The notes beneath the pieces are model-generated. The model was not told where the DNA came from. It searched no databases and saw only the letters and a program-made list of their open reading frames with translations. A program made the position numbers and the translations under genes. A DNA stretch of 12,220 nucleotides from Eubacterium sp. (GTDB lineage Bacteria > Bacillota_A > Clostridia > Lachnospirales > Lachnospiraceae): assembly GCA_023663915.1 (NCBI GenBank), contig JAMPGN010000132.1:1-12220 (forward strand). The letters run 5' to 3'. Shown here piece by piece: positions 1 to 8,100 of this stretch (positions are counted from its first letter, which is position 1; each line of letters begins with the position of its first letter).

Positions 1-314
1 CGTTTATTCTGCTTTTTATCAAACAGATTTTTAAATGGATGAAGAAGATCAAGTTGTTTCGCGGGCTGATCGAGAAACTGGAAAACCGTGCCATGAGCAA
101 AAGCGATAATATCAAGAAATATGAGTTTTGGGGGCTGGTGCTTTTCGTGGGTATTCCTTTGCCGGGTACGGGCGCATGGACGGGATCGCTGATTGCTGCG
201 CTGCTGGATGTGGACTTCAAAAAAGCGATTCTTGCAGAATTGCTTGGAATCGCCATTGCTACGGTTATCATGTCAATTTTATCTTACGGATTATTGGGAG
301 CACTGCTGGGATAG
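1..314 (+). CDS. Small multidrug export family membrane protein, C-terminal part (5' end outside the window)
   Basis: The reading frame is open from base 3 to the stop at 312-314, giving about 104 residues. An internal ATG lies at 39, but the codons before it encode a hydrophobic stretch (FILLFIKQIF), so the true start is almost certainly upstream of the window. A basic loop is followed by the motif GIPLPGTGAWTGSLIAALL (bases 153-209) and a final hydrophobic helix (AILAELLGIAIATVIMSIL). The PLPGTGAW-type motif is characteristic of the small multidrug export family (COG2426, Pfam Sm_multidrug_ex), integral membrane proteins usually about 150-170 residues long. The transport role is a family name only; substrates are not established. 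The protein ends normally, and a 6-bp stem-loop straddles its stop codon. Confidence 0.82.
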   Translation, partial: FILLFIKQIFKWMKKIKLFRGLIEKLENRAMSKSDNIKKYEFWGLVLFVGIPLPGTGAWTGSLIAALLDVDFKKAILAELLGIAIATVIMSILSYGLLGALLG

Positions 315-409
315 CAGTCTGCCCGGCGGTAATTTGGAATGGTCTGCACTGATCTAGGCTTGCGTGAAGCGTGAATGTCGGTGTCAGCCTATTTTGGCAG
401 GAATGGACA
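315..409 (+). other. Intergenic region upstream of the GH20 gene
   Basis: This 95-bp gap holds no convincing promoter. Two possible weak foldbacks are visible: ACTGCT/AGCAGT at 302-318, across the preceding stop, and AGGCT (356-360) with AGCCT (385-389), followed by ATTTT. Neither has the strong GC stem and T-tract of a good intrinsic terminator. The GH20 gene could therefore be read from upstream or from a promoter I cannot recognise. Confidence 0.3.
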
Positions 410-3259
410 ATGAAGAAAAGAAAAAAGAAATATGCCGTTATCATATGCGTGTGTGTGCTTGCGGGTATTACGATTGCAGGGGCGGTTGCGCTTTTTGCAG
501 GGCGGACGCCAACAGATGGGAATCTGGCACGCATGAAAGGTGTGATCGCAACTTCTGACAGTACAGAGAATGAAGAACTGTCGGCGGCTAAGGCGATTGA
601 CGGGAACGATACCGATCTGTCTTCCCGCTGGTCAAGCGAAAATAATTGGGAAGATGCGTCCCACTATATAGAACTGGAATTTCCGGAAGAAATTTCAGTT
701 TCTTTTGTTGTCCTCAAATGGGAACGGCGAAACGTGATCTCTTATGCGCTTCAAGGTTCATTGGACGGGGAAAGCTGGGTGACGCTTTGCGAATTTGATA
801 CCGCACCGGCGACGATTTCGCAGGAGATTGCGCTGGACGAGGTTGTGAAGGTGAAATTTTTGAGGCTGGATGTCTATGAAGTGTCCGACAACGAGGAAGA
901 TTATTCGAATCTTTACCAGAACGTGTCGCTGTATGAGTTTGAAGTCTATGCGGACAAGCCCGCGGCTTACCATTTAGGGGCGGCGGCGGTCGGATACCGT
1001 GAGGACGGCGGGAGGTATCTGGTGATGCCCGAAGCTCCGGAAGGATATGAGGTTGCATATTTAGGAGCCGACTACGAACAGATCATCGGTGCGGACGGAA
1101 CGATTTACAATACGATTCAGGAGAAAGAAGTGACGGTGGGATTCCGGGTCAGCAGCAGCCGTGACGAATCCGATGTTCGGGAGATTGCACAGACGTTGAC
1201 TGTGCCCGCGTATGACGAGACCGATCGCGACGCGGCAGGGGCGGAAGTAGAACTTGCCGAGGAGCAGGAAATTCGATACAATGACTGTCCCGATGTCATT
1301 CCCGCGTTGGCGGAGTGGCGGGGAAAAGAAGGCAGCTTTGAGACCGGTGGCAGTTTCCGGATGATTGTGGAGGAAGGTTCTACTTTGCAAGGGGTTGCGG
1401 AACTTTTTAAGGAAAGATACAACTCGATGGTCCGCTGTAAGGTGGAGATTGTGGAGGGCAGTCTGGCGGATGCCAAAGCGGGGGATTTTTATCTAGGTTA
1501 TGCAGATGCCTCTGAGGGATTAGGCGAAGAGGGATATCTTTGCGATGTAAGTGACATATGTGTCATAAAAGCGGAGACGGATACGGGTGTGCGCTGGGGG
1601 ACCGTGACAGTTTTACAGATCCTTTTGCAGGGAGGGACGGCTTCACTTCCTTGCGGACAGATCAGAGATTATCCACTTTACCGGGTGCGGGGCTTCGGTA
1701 TCGATGTGGCGCGCAAGGCCGTGTCTCTGGATACTTTATACGCGATGATGGAAACGATGTCCTATTACAAAATGAACGATCTGGCAATTCATTTGAATGA
1801 CAATAGCATATTGAGCACCAGCGGGCTAGCGGATACGGCGGAACACGCGATGACGGCGGACAGTGCATTCCGCCTAGAATCCGACATGGCAAACGAGAGT
1901 GGACAAAAGCTGACTTCGCAGGAGTATGCTTACACGAAAGAGCAGTTCGATCAGTTTATTGAGATGGCAAAGACATACGGAGTGACGGTTGTTCCGGAGA
2001 TTGATACCCCGGCGCATTCCCTCTCGATCACGAAATTGTATCCGTCCTATGCACTAGATAAGCGGCCTGAATCGGTCGATCAGATTGATCTGGAAAATGC
2101 GGATGCCGTGGCACTTGTCAAAGAAATCTGGAAAGAAGCGCTTGATGCAGAAAGCGGGGCGTTTCGGAATGCGCAGATCGTCAATATCGGCATGGATGAA
2201 TATTACGGGGACGGGGAAGAGTATCGGGTATATGCATCGGAGATGGCGGATTTCGTGCGGGAGTCAGGCAGAACCGTGCGGATGTGGGGCAGTTTGAGTC
2301 ATATGTCGGGTAAGACGATGCCCGATCCGGAAGGGCTTCAAATGAATATTTGGAGCACTCTGTGGGCAGACCCGATACAGATGTACGAGGCAGGCTATTC
2401 GCTGATTAACATGCAGAACAGCCACCTATATATTATTCCGGGCGGCGGTTATGATCATCTGGACGAGGAAGAGCTGTACCGGAACTGGGAGCCGAACAAA
2501 TTCTATGACTACAATGCGGTCGAGGTCATTCCAGTCTATTCACCGCAGATGTTAGGTGCGTCCTATATGATTTGGAATGACATGAGCGGAACGTTGGACG
2601 TGGGTATCAGCGAGTATGATCTGTATGAGCGTTTTGAGAAGCCGCTTGCCCTGCTCAGCACAAAGTTATGGGGTATGGGAAGATTTGCGTTGGCAGGCAG
2701 TGCGGGTGGCAGTCATAGCGGAGGTAACAGAACGGACGGTGCGGCATCGACAGGGCAAGGGGAAGACCGGTCAGAGGAGTTTTACGGGGAATTTTGCGAG
2801 AAGGCGGAGAAAATGGAATGGCTGACATTCGGTATCTGGGGAGAGGAAAACAGGATTTATAATGAAAAGATAGGGATAGAGCCAAATTATGAGGTGAAGA
2901 TGCAGGTGTATCTTGAGGAGAAGTCTACGCAGATTATCGCGCAGAGCGACAGCCCCTACGGGGAATGGGCGTTTTACGCGGTAGAGCCTCAGGCCGGGTA
3001 CGTCGGTTTTGCCAGGGAGGGCAGGACTTACACTTGGGACTACACGCTGCCTTACGGTGAGTGGGTGGAACTGAAAGTGGTCGGAGAAATGGGACAGACG
3101 ACTTTGTATGTGAATGGTGAAAAAGCGGGGACATTGGGAAATCAAAATTCTTTTGAGGAGTACGCGACTTTCGTTTTTCCGGTTCAAAGAATCGGGGAAG
3201 AGACGGGAACTTTTCGTGGGGAAGTCCGTCTGGAATGGCACAGACTGGAAGAAAGGTGA
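410..3259 (+). CDS. Secreted or membrane-anchored GH20 beta-N-acetylhexosaminidase with F5/8C domain and lectin-like C-terminus
   Basis: This 949-residue protein probably removes terminal beta-linked N-acetylhexosamine (or lacto-N-biose) from host or microbial glycans outside the cell. I prefer the ATG at 410 over a GTG at 371 because MKKRKKK followed by about 24 hydrophobic residues makes a clean signal peptide or anchor. A weak AGGA lies about 8 bases upstream. No lipobox is seen. Domains: F5/8 type C (discoidin, CBM32-like) at about residues 35-180; a GH20b-like alpha/beta domain at about 290-420; the GH20 barrel from YRVRGFGIDVARK (424) to about 760, including PEID (Asp532) and the catalytic pair Asp596-Glu597 in NIGMDEYY; and a C-terminal concanavalin-like domain at about 820-949 (YGEWVELKVV, TLYVNGEKAGTL). 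The usual HxGGDE signature reads NIGMDE here, so the His is Asn. A Gly/Ser-rich segment (about 762-789) follows the barrel. Family assignment is firm; exact substrate is unknown. Confidence 0.9.
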   Translation: MKKRKKKYAVIICVCVLAGITIAGAVALFAGRTPTDGNLARMKGVIATSDSTENEELSAAKAIDGNDTDLSSRWSSENNWEDASHYIELEFPEEISVSFVVLKWERRNVISYALQGSLDGESWVTLCEFDTAPATISQEIALDEVVKVKFLRLDVYEVSDNEEDYSNLYQNVSLYEFEVYADKPAAYHLGAAAVGYREDGGRYLVMPEAPEGYEVAYLGADYEQIIGADGTIYNTIQEKEVTVGFRVSSSRDESDVREIAQTLTVPAYDETDRDAAGAEVELAEEQEIRYNDCPDVIPALAEWRGKEGSFETGGSFRMIVEEGSTLQGVAELFKERYNSMVRCKVEIVEGSLADAKAGDFYLGYADASEGLGEEGYLCDVSDICVIKAETDTGVRWGTVTVLQILLQGGTASLPCGQIRDYPLYRVRGFGIDVARKAVSLDTLYAMMETMSYYKMNDLAIHLNDNSILSTSGLADTAEHAMTADSAFRLESDMANESGQKLTSQEYAYTKEQFDQFIEMAKTYGVTVVPEIDTPAHSLSITKLYPSYALDKRPESVDQIDLENADAVALVKEIWKEALDAESGAFRNAQIVNIGMDEYYGDGEEYRVYASEMADFVRESGRTVRMWGSLSHMSGKTMPDPEGLQMNIWSTLWADPIQMYEAGYSLINMQNSHLYIIPGGGYDHLDEEELYRNWEPNKFYDYNAVEVIPVYSPQMLGASYMIWNDMSGTLDVGISEYDLYERFEKPLALLSTKLWGMGRFALAGSAGGSHSGGNRTDGAASTGQGEDRSEEFYGEFCEKAEKMEWLTFGIWGEENRIYNEKIGIEPNYEVKMQVYLEEKSTQIIAQSDSPYGEWAFYAVEPQAGYVGFAREGRTYTWDYTLPYGEWVELKVVGEMGQTTLYVNGEKAGTLGNQNSFEEYATFVFPVQRIGEETGTFRGEVRLEWHRLEER
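1549..1568. repeat. Palindrome, TGACA-TATG-TGTCA core, inside the GH20 gene
   Basis: The exact 5-bp arms TGACA (1552-1556) and TGTCA (1561-1565) are separated by four bases. The 8-bp extended arms are AAGTGACA and TGTCATAA. In frame it encodes Asp-Ile-Cys-Val-Ile. It shares spacing and codon phase with the copies at 3388, 3517, 11758 and 11932. Confidence 0.5.
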
Positions 3260-3271
3260 GAGAATAGGAGT

Positions 3272-4240
3272 ATGGAAGCATACACGGATTTTGCACAGGT
3301 TTATGATACTTTTATGGATGATACGCCTTACGGGGAGTGGTGTGAATATCTGGTGGAACTGCTGGAAAAATATCGCGAAACCGAAAATAATGATACGGGT
3401 GTCATATATGAAGCGGATGTGTCGTATCAGAAACAAAATGATGCGCTGTACCCGAAACAAAATGATGTGTTGTACCAGAAACAGAATGATACGGCACACC
3501 TGAAACAAAAGAATGAATATGACAGTAACGTCATAAACAAAGACGTTTTTCAGAAGAATCTACAGCAGGAACGCAACTCCATCCTCGACTTAGGATGCGG
3601 CACGGGAACTTTGACGCAACTGCTGGCACAAAAAGGATATGACATGATCGGTATCGACAACGCGCAGGAAATGTTACAGATCGCCATGGAAAAACGCGCC
3701 AAGTCCGGACTGGATATTCTGTATCTTTTGCAGGATATGAGGTCTTTTGAATTGTATGGAACGGTGGGAGCCGTCATAAGTGTCTGTGACTGCATCAATT
3801 ATCTGTTGGAAGAAGAGGACGTGGTGCAAACCTTCCGGTTGGTCAACAATTATTTGTATCCGGGCGGACTGTTCATTTTTGATTTCAATACGGTATATAA
3901 ATATGAGGTCGTGATTGGTGATACGACGATTGCGGAGAATCGGGAAACGTGCAGTTTTATCTGGGAGAATTATTACCATGAAGCGGAAGAGATCAACGAG
4001 TATGATTTGACAATTTTTGTTAAAGAAGGTGAGGATAAGGATACTTATCGGAGATTTCAGGAGACCCACTATCAGCGGGGATACCGGCTGGAACAGATGA
4101 AAGAATATCTACATCGAGCAGGACTTACGTTTGTGGAGGCAGTAGACGCGGATACGCATGGCGAGATGTCGGAAGATAGCGAGAGAATTTATGTGGTGGC
4201 GCGGGAATGCGGGAAAATAGAAAACAGGAAGGTACAATAA
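3272..4240 (+). CDS. Class I SAM-dependent methyltransferase with a repeat-bearing insertion
   Basis: This 322-residue cytoplasmic protein has the class I methyltransferase fold. After an N-terminal cap (MEAYTDFAQVYDTFMDD), motif I is ILDLGCGTG at residues 104-112, with the acidic motif II end GIDN at 127-130. Further strands are at AVISVCDCINYLL (167-179) and PGGLFIFDFNT (197-207). The substrate cannot be predicted. Relatives with this N-terminal style, as I know them, are about 250 residues and run directly from the cap into motif I. Here about 60 residues (roughly 40-101) are inserted, polar and rich in Lys, Gln and Asn, with four tandem 8-residue units at 53-84. The start at 3272 gives the expected N-terminus. 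An AGGAG lies only 1 base before the ATG, so AAAGGTGAG at 3252-3260, overlapping the GH20 stop, may be the working ribosome site. The gene is 12 bp after the GH20 gene and 1 bp before hslO, so it is probably operonic. Confidence 0.88.
   Translation: MEAYTDFAQVYDTFMDDTPYGEWCEYLVELLEKYRETENNDTGVIYEADVSYQKQNDALYPKQNDVLYQKQNDTAHLKQKNEYDSNVINKDVFQKNLQQERNSILDLGCGTGTLTQLLAQKGYDMIGIDNAQEMLQIAMEKRAKSGLDILYLLQDMRSFELYGTVGAVISVCDCINYLLEEEDVVQTFRLVNNYLYPGGLFIFDFNTVYKYEVVIGDTTIAENRETCSFIWENYYHEAEEINEYDLTIFVKEGEDKDTYRRFQETHYQRGYRLEQMKEYLHRAGLTFVEAVDADTHGEMSEDSERIYVVARECGKIENRKVQ
3388..3407. repeat. Palindrome copy bordering the methyltransferase insertion, upstream side
   Basis: The core is TGATA (3391-3395), CGGG, TGTCA (3400-3404), one mismatch from the TGACA-N4-TGTCA pattern. 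The right arm TGTCATAT is a full 8-bp match to the best copy at 11932-11951. It encodes Asp-Thr-Gly-Val-Ile and lies about 20 bp before the tandem 24-bp units. Confidence 0.4.
3428..3523 (+). repeat. Four tandem 24-bp units inside the methyltransferase gene
   Basis: Four consecutive 24-bp units start at 3428, 3452, 3476 and 3500. Each begins with a variant of CAGAAACAAAATGAT and encodes eight residues, for example QKQNDALY, then PKQNDVLY. The first three keep the KQND core; the fourth is degenerate (LKQKN). The period is a multiple of three, so copy-number change keeps the reading frame. Units are contiguous with no spacers, so this is not a CRISPR array. Confidence 0.85.
3517..3536. repeat. 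Palindrome copy bordering the methyltransferase insertion, downstream side
   Basis: The left arm ATATGACA (3517-3524) is followed by GTAA and the right arm CGTCATAA (3529-3536), one mismatch from the core pattern. It can also be read as a perfect TATGAC/GTCATA inverted repeat with a 6-base spacer. It overlaps the end of the fourth 24-bp unit and encodes Tyr-Asp-Ser-Asn-Val-Ile. Confidence 0.5.
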
Positions 4241-4241
4241 C

Positions 4242-5135
4242 ATGGCAGATTATATCGTAAGGGCAACGGCAGCGAATGCGCAGATACGCGCTTTTGCGGT
4301 GACATCGAGGGAACTGGTGGAGCATGCGAGGAGCGCGCACGACTTAAGCCCAGTGGTGACGGCGGCATTGGGGCGGTTGATGACAGGTGGCGTGATGATG
4401 GGCAGTATGTTGAAGGGTGAACAGGATATGTTGACGCTACAGATTCATGGTGCAGGTCCCGTGCACGGCTTGACGGTGACGGCGGATTCACAGGGCAATG
4501 TGAAAGGTTACGCGGACAATCCACAGGCGATGATGCCGCCGAATCGTGTAGGGAAATTGGACGTTGGCGGGGTGATCGGGCTAGGTGTGCTGACGGTCAT
4601 CAAAGATATGGGCTTAAAAGAGCCGTACTCCTCGACGATTGAGTTAAAGACAGGGGAGATCGGGGACGACCTGACTTATTATTTTGCGGCCTCTGAGCAG
4701 ATTCCGTCCAGTGTGGCGTTGGGAGTTCTGATGGAGAGGAATAACACGGTGAAGCAGGCGGGCGGATTTATCATTCAGCTCATGCCTTTTACCGACGAGG
4801 AAGTGATCGGCAGGCTGGAAGAAAAACTGGCGGCGATTCCGCCTGTGACGACGATGCTGGAAGAAGGCAATACGCCGGAGCAGATATTGAATATTGTGCT
4901 GGGCGATCTGGGCTTGGAGATCACCGATACCCTTCCGGTGCAGTTTTCTTGTAATTGCAGCAAGGAACGTGTGCAGAAGGTGCTCATTAGTCTGGGGAAA
5001 AAGGAATTGCAAGAACTCATCGACGAGGGCAAGGAAGTAACACTCAACTGTCATTTCTGCAATACGGATTATACGTTTACGGTGGAGGAACTACGAAAAA
5101 TACAGGGGAATCGCGGCAATGGAAAACGTGCTTAA
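4242..5135 (+). CDS. hslO: Hsp33 redox-regulated chaperone
   Basis: This 297-residue cytoplasmic holdase is activated by oxidation and protects unfolding proteins during oxidative and heat stress. The N-terminal domain shows the family pattern (DYIVRATAANAQIRAFAVTS, then LGRLMTGGVMMGSMLKGEQ and GNVKGYADNP). The C-terminal redox switch has the four zinc-binding cysteines in the expected arrangement: Cys237-x-Cys239 and Cys270-x-x-Cys273. Length is normal for Hsp33 (about 290). The start is well supported by AGGAAGG at 4226-4232, 9 bases before the ATG. The gene begins 1 bp after the methyltransferase stop and its last 17 bp overlap the start of the Lhr helicase gene, so the three are likely translated from one message. 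No key residue is missing. Confidence 0.96.
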   Translation: MADYIVRATAANAQIRAFAVTSRELVEHARSAHDLSPVVTAALGRLMTGGVMMGSMLKGEQDMLTLQIHGAGPVHGLTVTADSQGNVKGYADNPQAMMPPNRVGKLDVGGVIGLGVLTVIKDMGLKEPYSSTIELKTGEIGDDLTYYFAASEQIPSSVALGVLMERNNTVKQAGGFIIQLMPFTDEEVIGRLEEKLAAIPPVTTMLEEGNTPEQILNIVLGDLGLEITDTLPVQFSCNCSKERVQKVLISLGKKELQELIDEGKEVTLNCHFCNTDYTFTVEELRKIQGNRGNGKRA

Positions 5136-8100
5136 TCTTTTTGGGAAAGAAACCGCAGAGTGGTTTCAACATACGATCGGCGAGCCGACACCCGTGCAAT
5201 GCGCGGCGTGGCCGATCATTGCAAAGGGCAGCCATGCGCTGATTTCCGCGCCCACCGGAACCGGCAAGACGCTCTCGGCTTTTCTAATCTTTCTCGACCG
5301 GATGAAACGTCAGGCGCAGGCAGGCGAACTGCCGCAGGAACTTCAGCTTGTCTATGTTTCTCCACTCAAATCCCTTGCGGCGGATATCCGTGAGAATTTA
5401 AGAAGACCTTTGGAGGGGATCGGGGCGGAAGAGCACATTTGTGTGGGAATCCGAACCGGCGATACGCCTCAGAGAGACAGACAGCGGATGGTGAAAAATC
5501 CGCCGCATATCCTGATTACAACGCCGGAGTCGCTGTATCTGATGCTGACAAGCAGGACAGGGCAGGGCGTTCTTGCCACGGCAAAGGCGGTCATCATCGA
5601 CGAACTCCATGCCTTGATCGACACCAAAAGAGGGGCGCATCTGATGCTGTCCCTTGCGCGGCTCGACTATCTGTGCGGCAGGCATTTGCAGAGGATCGGC
5701 TTGTCCGCCACCATCGAGCCGCTTGCGACGGCGGCAGAATACCTTGCCCCGGAAAAAGTGGAGATTGCCGCACCCGGTATGACCAAACGGGTGCGTTTAA
5801 ATATCTTGAGCCCCTATGCGGATACGACCAAGGGACCCCGCAAAGATCCTCTGTGGGAGGAATTGGGAAAACTGGTATTCCAGTATTGCCAGAACAGCCG
5901 CAGCGTGATTGCTTTTGTGGAAGGGCGGAGGTATGCGGAAAAACTGGCATATTATGTAAACTTGCTCGGCGGAGAGGATTTTGCCAGAGTGCACCATGGA
6001 AGTCTGTCCAAGGAGCAGAGGGCAGAGACAGAACGCAGCCTGCGTGATGGCAGACTTAAGCTTTTGTGTGCCACGTCGTCCATGGAGCTGGGAATCGATG
6101 TGGGAGAGATCGATCAAGTCTTACAGGTGGGATGTCCCCGCACAATTTCGGGGACGATGCAGCGATTGGGGCGTGCAGGCCATAATCCGGGCAGGGTCAG
6201 CGTGATGTACCTTTTCCCCAGGACGGCGGCGGAGTGCGTGTCCTGCGGAATGACGGCGCAGCTTGCGAGAGAGGGCGGCGTGGAACATGTCAAACCGCCC
6301 GAAGAGTGTCTGGATGTGCTCGCCCAGCATCTGGTTTCCATGGCGGCATTTCAAAGCTATGAGCTTTCTGAGGTGATGGAGATTTTACCGCGCGCGTGGT
6401 CTTTCCGGCATGTTACCAAGGACGACGTGAAGGCGGTTCTTGCCATGCTGGCAGGGGATTATGAACATGAGAAAGATATTCCGGCGCGTCCGAGGATTCT
6501 GTACGACCGGATACATGAAAAGGTGGAAGGGGATGGCTACAGTAGAATGTTGGCGGTCTCCGCAGGCGGCACGATTCCCGACAAAGGGCTGTATTCGGTG
6601 AAGACGGAGGAAGGCGTGAAACTTGGGGAAGTGGATGAAGAGTTTGTCTATGAGACGCAGAAAGGGGATCGCTTTCTTCTCGGTTCTTTTGCGTGGAGAG
6701 TCGTAAATATCAGCCGGGATACCGTGACGGTGACACAGGCACAGATGGAAGGTGCGCGGCTCCCTTTTTGGCATGGGGAGATCAAGGGAAGAGACAAGAG
6801 GACGGGAGAAGCGTTTGGCAGGATCTTTTCTTCTCTGCAGAAAGCATATAAGGATGGCAGATTGGGGGAGGCATTGGGAGAACTTGGGCTGGACGAGTCG
6901 GCGGTAAATCTGGCGGCGGGCTATCTGGAACGCCAGATCAAGGCAGTCGGGAGCCTGCCGGATCACAAGACGATTGTCGTGGAACATTTTAGGGATTCGG
7001 CGGGAAATAGCCAGGTGATGGTGCATTCGGTATTCGGCAGACGCATCAATGCGCCGTTGTCCCTGCTTGCGGCACAGACTGCGCGGGAGCGGATGCAGAT
7101 CGAGATCGGGAGCGTGGACGAGGAGGACGGATTTTTATTGTATTCTTACGGAGACCGGAATCTGCCGGAAGGAATCTTACAGCAGATTGACGCGGATACA
7201 TGCCTGCGGATGCTGGAAATTCTGCTTCCTGCAACGCCGCTTTTTAACATGGCATTTCGGTATAACAGCGGGCGGGCGCTTATGATGGGCGTCCGCAAGA
7301 ACAGCCGCCAGCCGCTCTGGATGCAAAGACTCAGAAGCGCGGAAATGTTAGAGCAGGTAGTGCGCGAAAAAGATCACCCTCTGATGCGCGAGACGAGGCG
7401 AGAGTGTATGCAGGAGTTGTGGGATGCAAAAGGGGTTCAAGAGCTTTTGTATGACATTCGGTGTGGTGCGGTCGAGGTGCGGGAAGTCTATACGGATACG
7501 CCGTCTCCCATGTCGTTACCCCTGCAATGGAGCCAGGAAGCGGCGGTCATGTATGATTATGCGCCCACGCCGAGAGGCATTCACGGTGCCGTAGAGGAGG
7601 CGTTAAGAAGAGAAAAGAATTTGTTACAGCCAGGCTGCCAGGAACTCATGGAAGTGCAGGAGCGAGGAAAACTGCCAAAGGATGAAAAACAACTGCATTC
7701 CCTTTTGATGACGGAGGGCGATCTGGCGGCGGGGGAACTGGACGTTCCGGTGGAATGGCTGGAAAGTCTTGCCAAAGACGGAAGGGTTCTGTATCTGGAG
7801 CAGGGGCTGTGGATCGCGGCGGAGCAGGAGGAAGAATATGCGGCGGCGTTGGGGACGGCGGATGGGCAAGGTGCGATAGAGGAGAAGAGAACAGCAGGCA
7901 AGCCGGAGAAGACGGAGAAGCAGAAGGCAGCAGCCAGACAGGAAATCGTGCAGCATGAAGAGGAACAACAGGAGAAGGCGCGGGTTCGGGAAGCCCGGCT
8001 TCCTATCGTAAGGCGCATGCTCCGTTACCGGGGTGGCGCGGACATTTCACAGACTGCCGCGCGTTATGGGTGGTCTGTGCAGACGGCGGAAGAAATTCTG

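Noticed and set aside
302..318. Terminator at the end of the small multidrug export gene
   Set aside because: ACTGCT/AGCAGT forms a 6-bp stem, but it overlaps the stop codon and is not followed by a T-run.
371..409. GTG at 371 as the GH20 start
   Set aside because: It would add 13 residues, including Trp and Glu, before the basic MKKRKKK start of the signal segment, and it lacks a good ribosome site.
1281..1299. ATGAC/GTCAT inverted repeat in the GH20 gene
   Set aside because: The spacer is nine bases and not four, and it lacks the TGACA/TGTCA arms, so I do not count it with the palindrome family.
2771..3508. A 245-codon open frame on the minus strand
   Set aside because: It lies antisense across the 3' end of the GH20 gene and the start of the methyltransferase. 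Its repetitive Ile/Leu/Phe N-terminus is simply the reverse of the 24-bp tandem units, and no family pattern is visible.
3428..3523. CRISPR array
   Set aside because: The 24-bp units are contiguous, with no unique spacers, and stay in frame within a protein gene.
5439..6047. A 202-codon open frame on the plus strand inside lhr
   Set aside because: It is out of frame with strong helicase motifs encoded by the same bases, with no ribosome site or recognisable domain.
7450..7463. TATGACA-TTCG half-site in lhr
   Set aside because: The left arm matches but the right side reads GTGTGG, so there is no palindrome.
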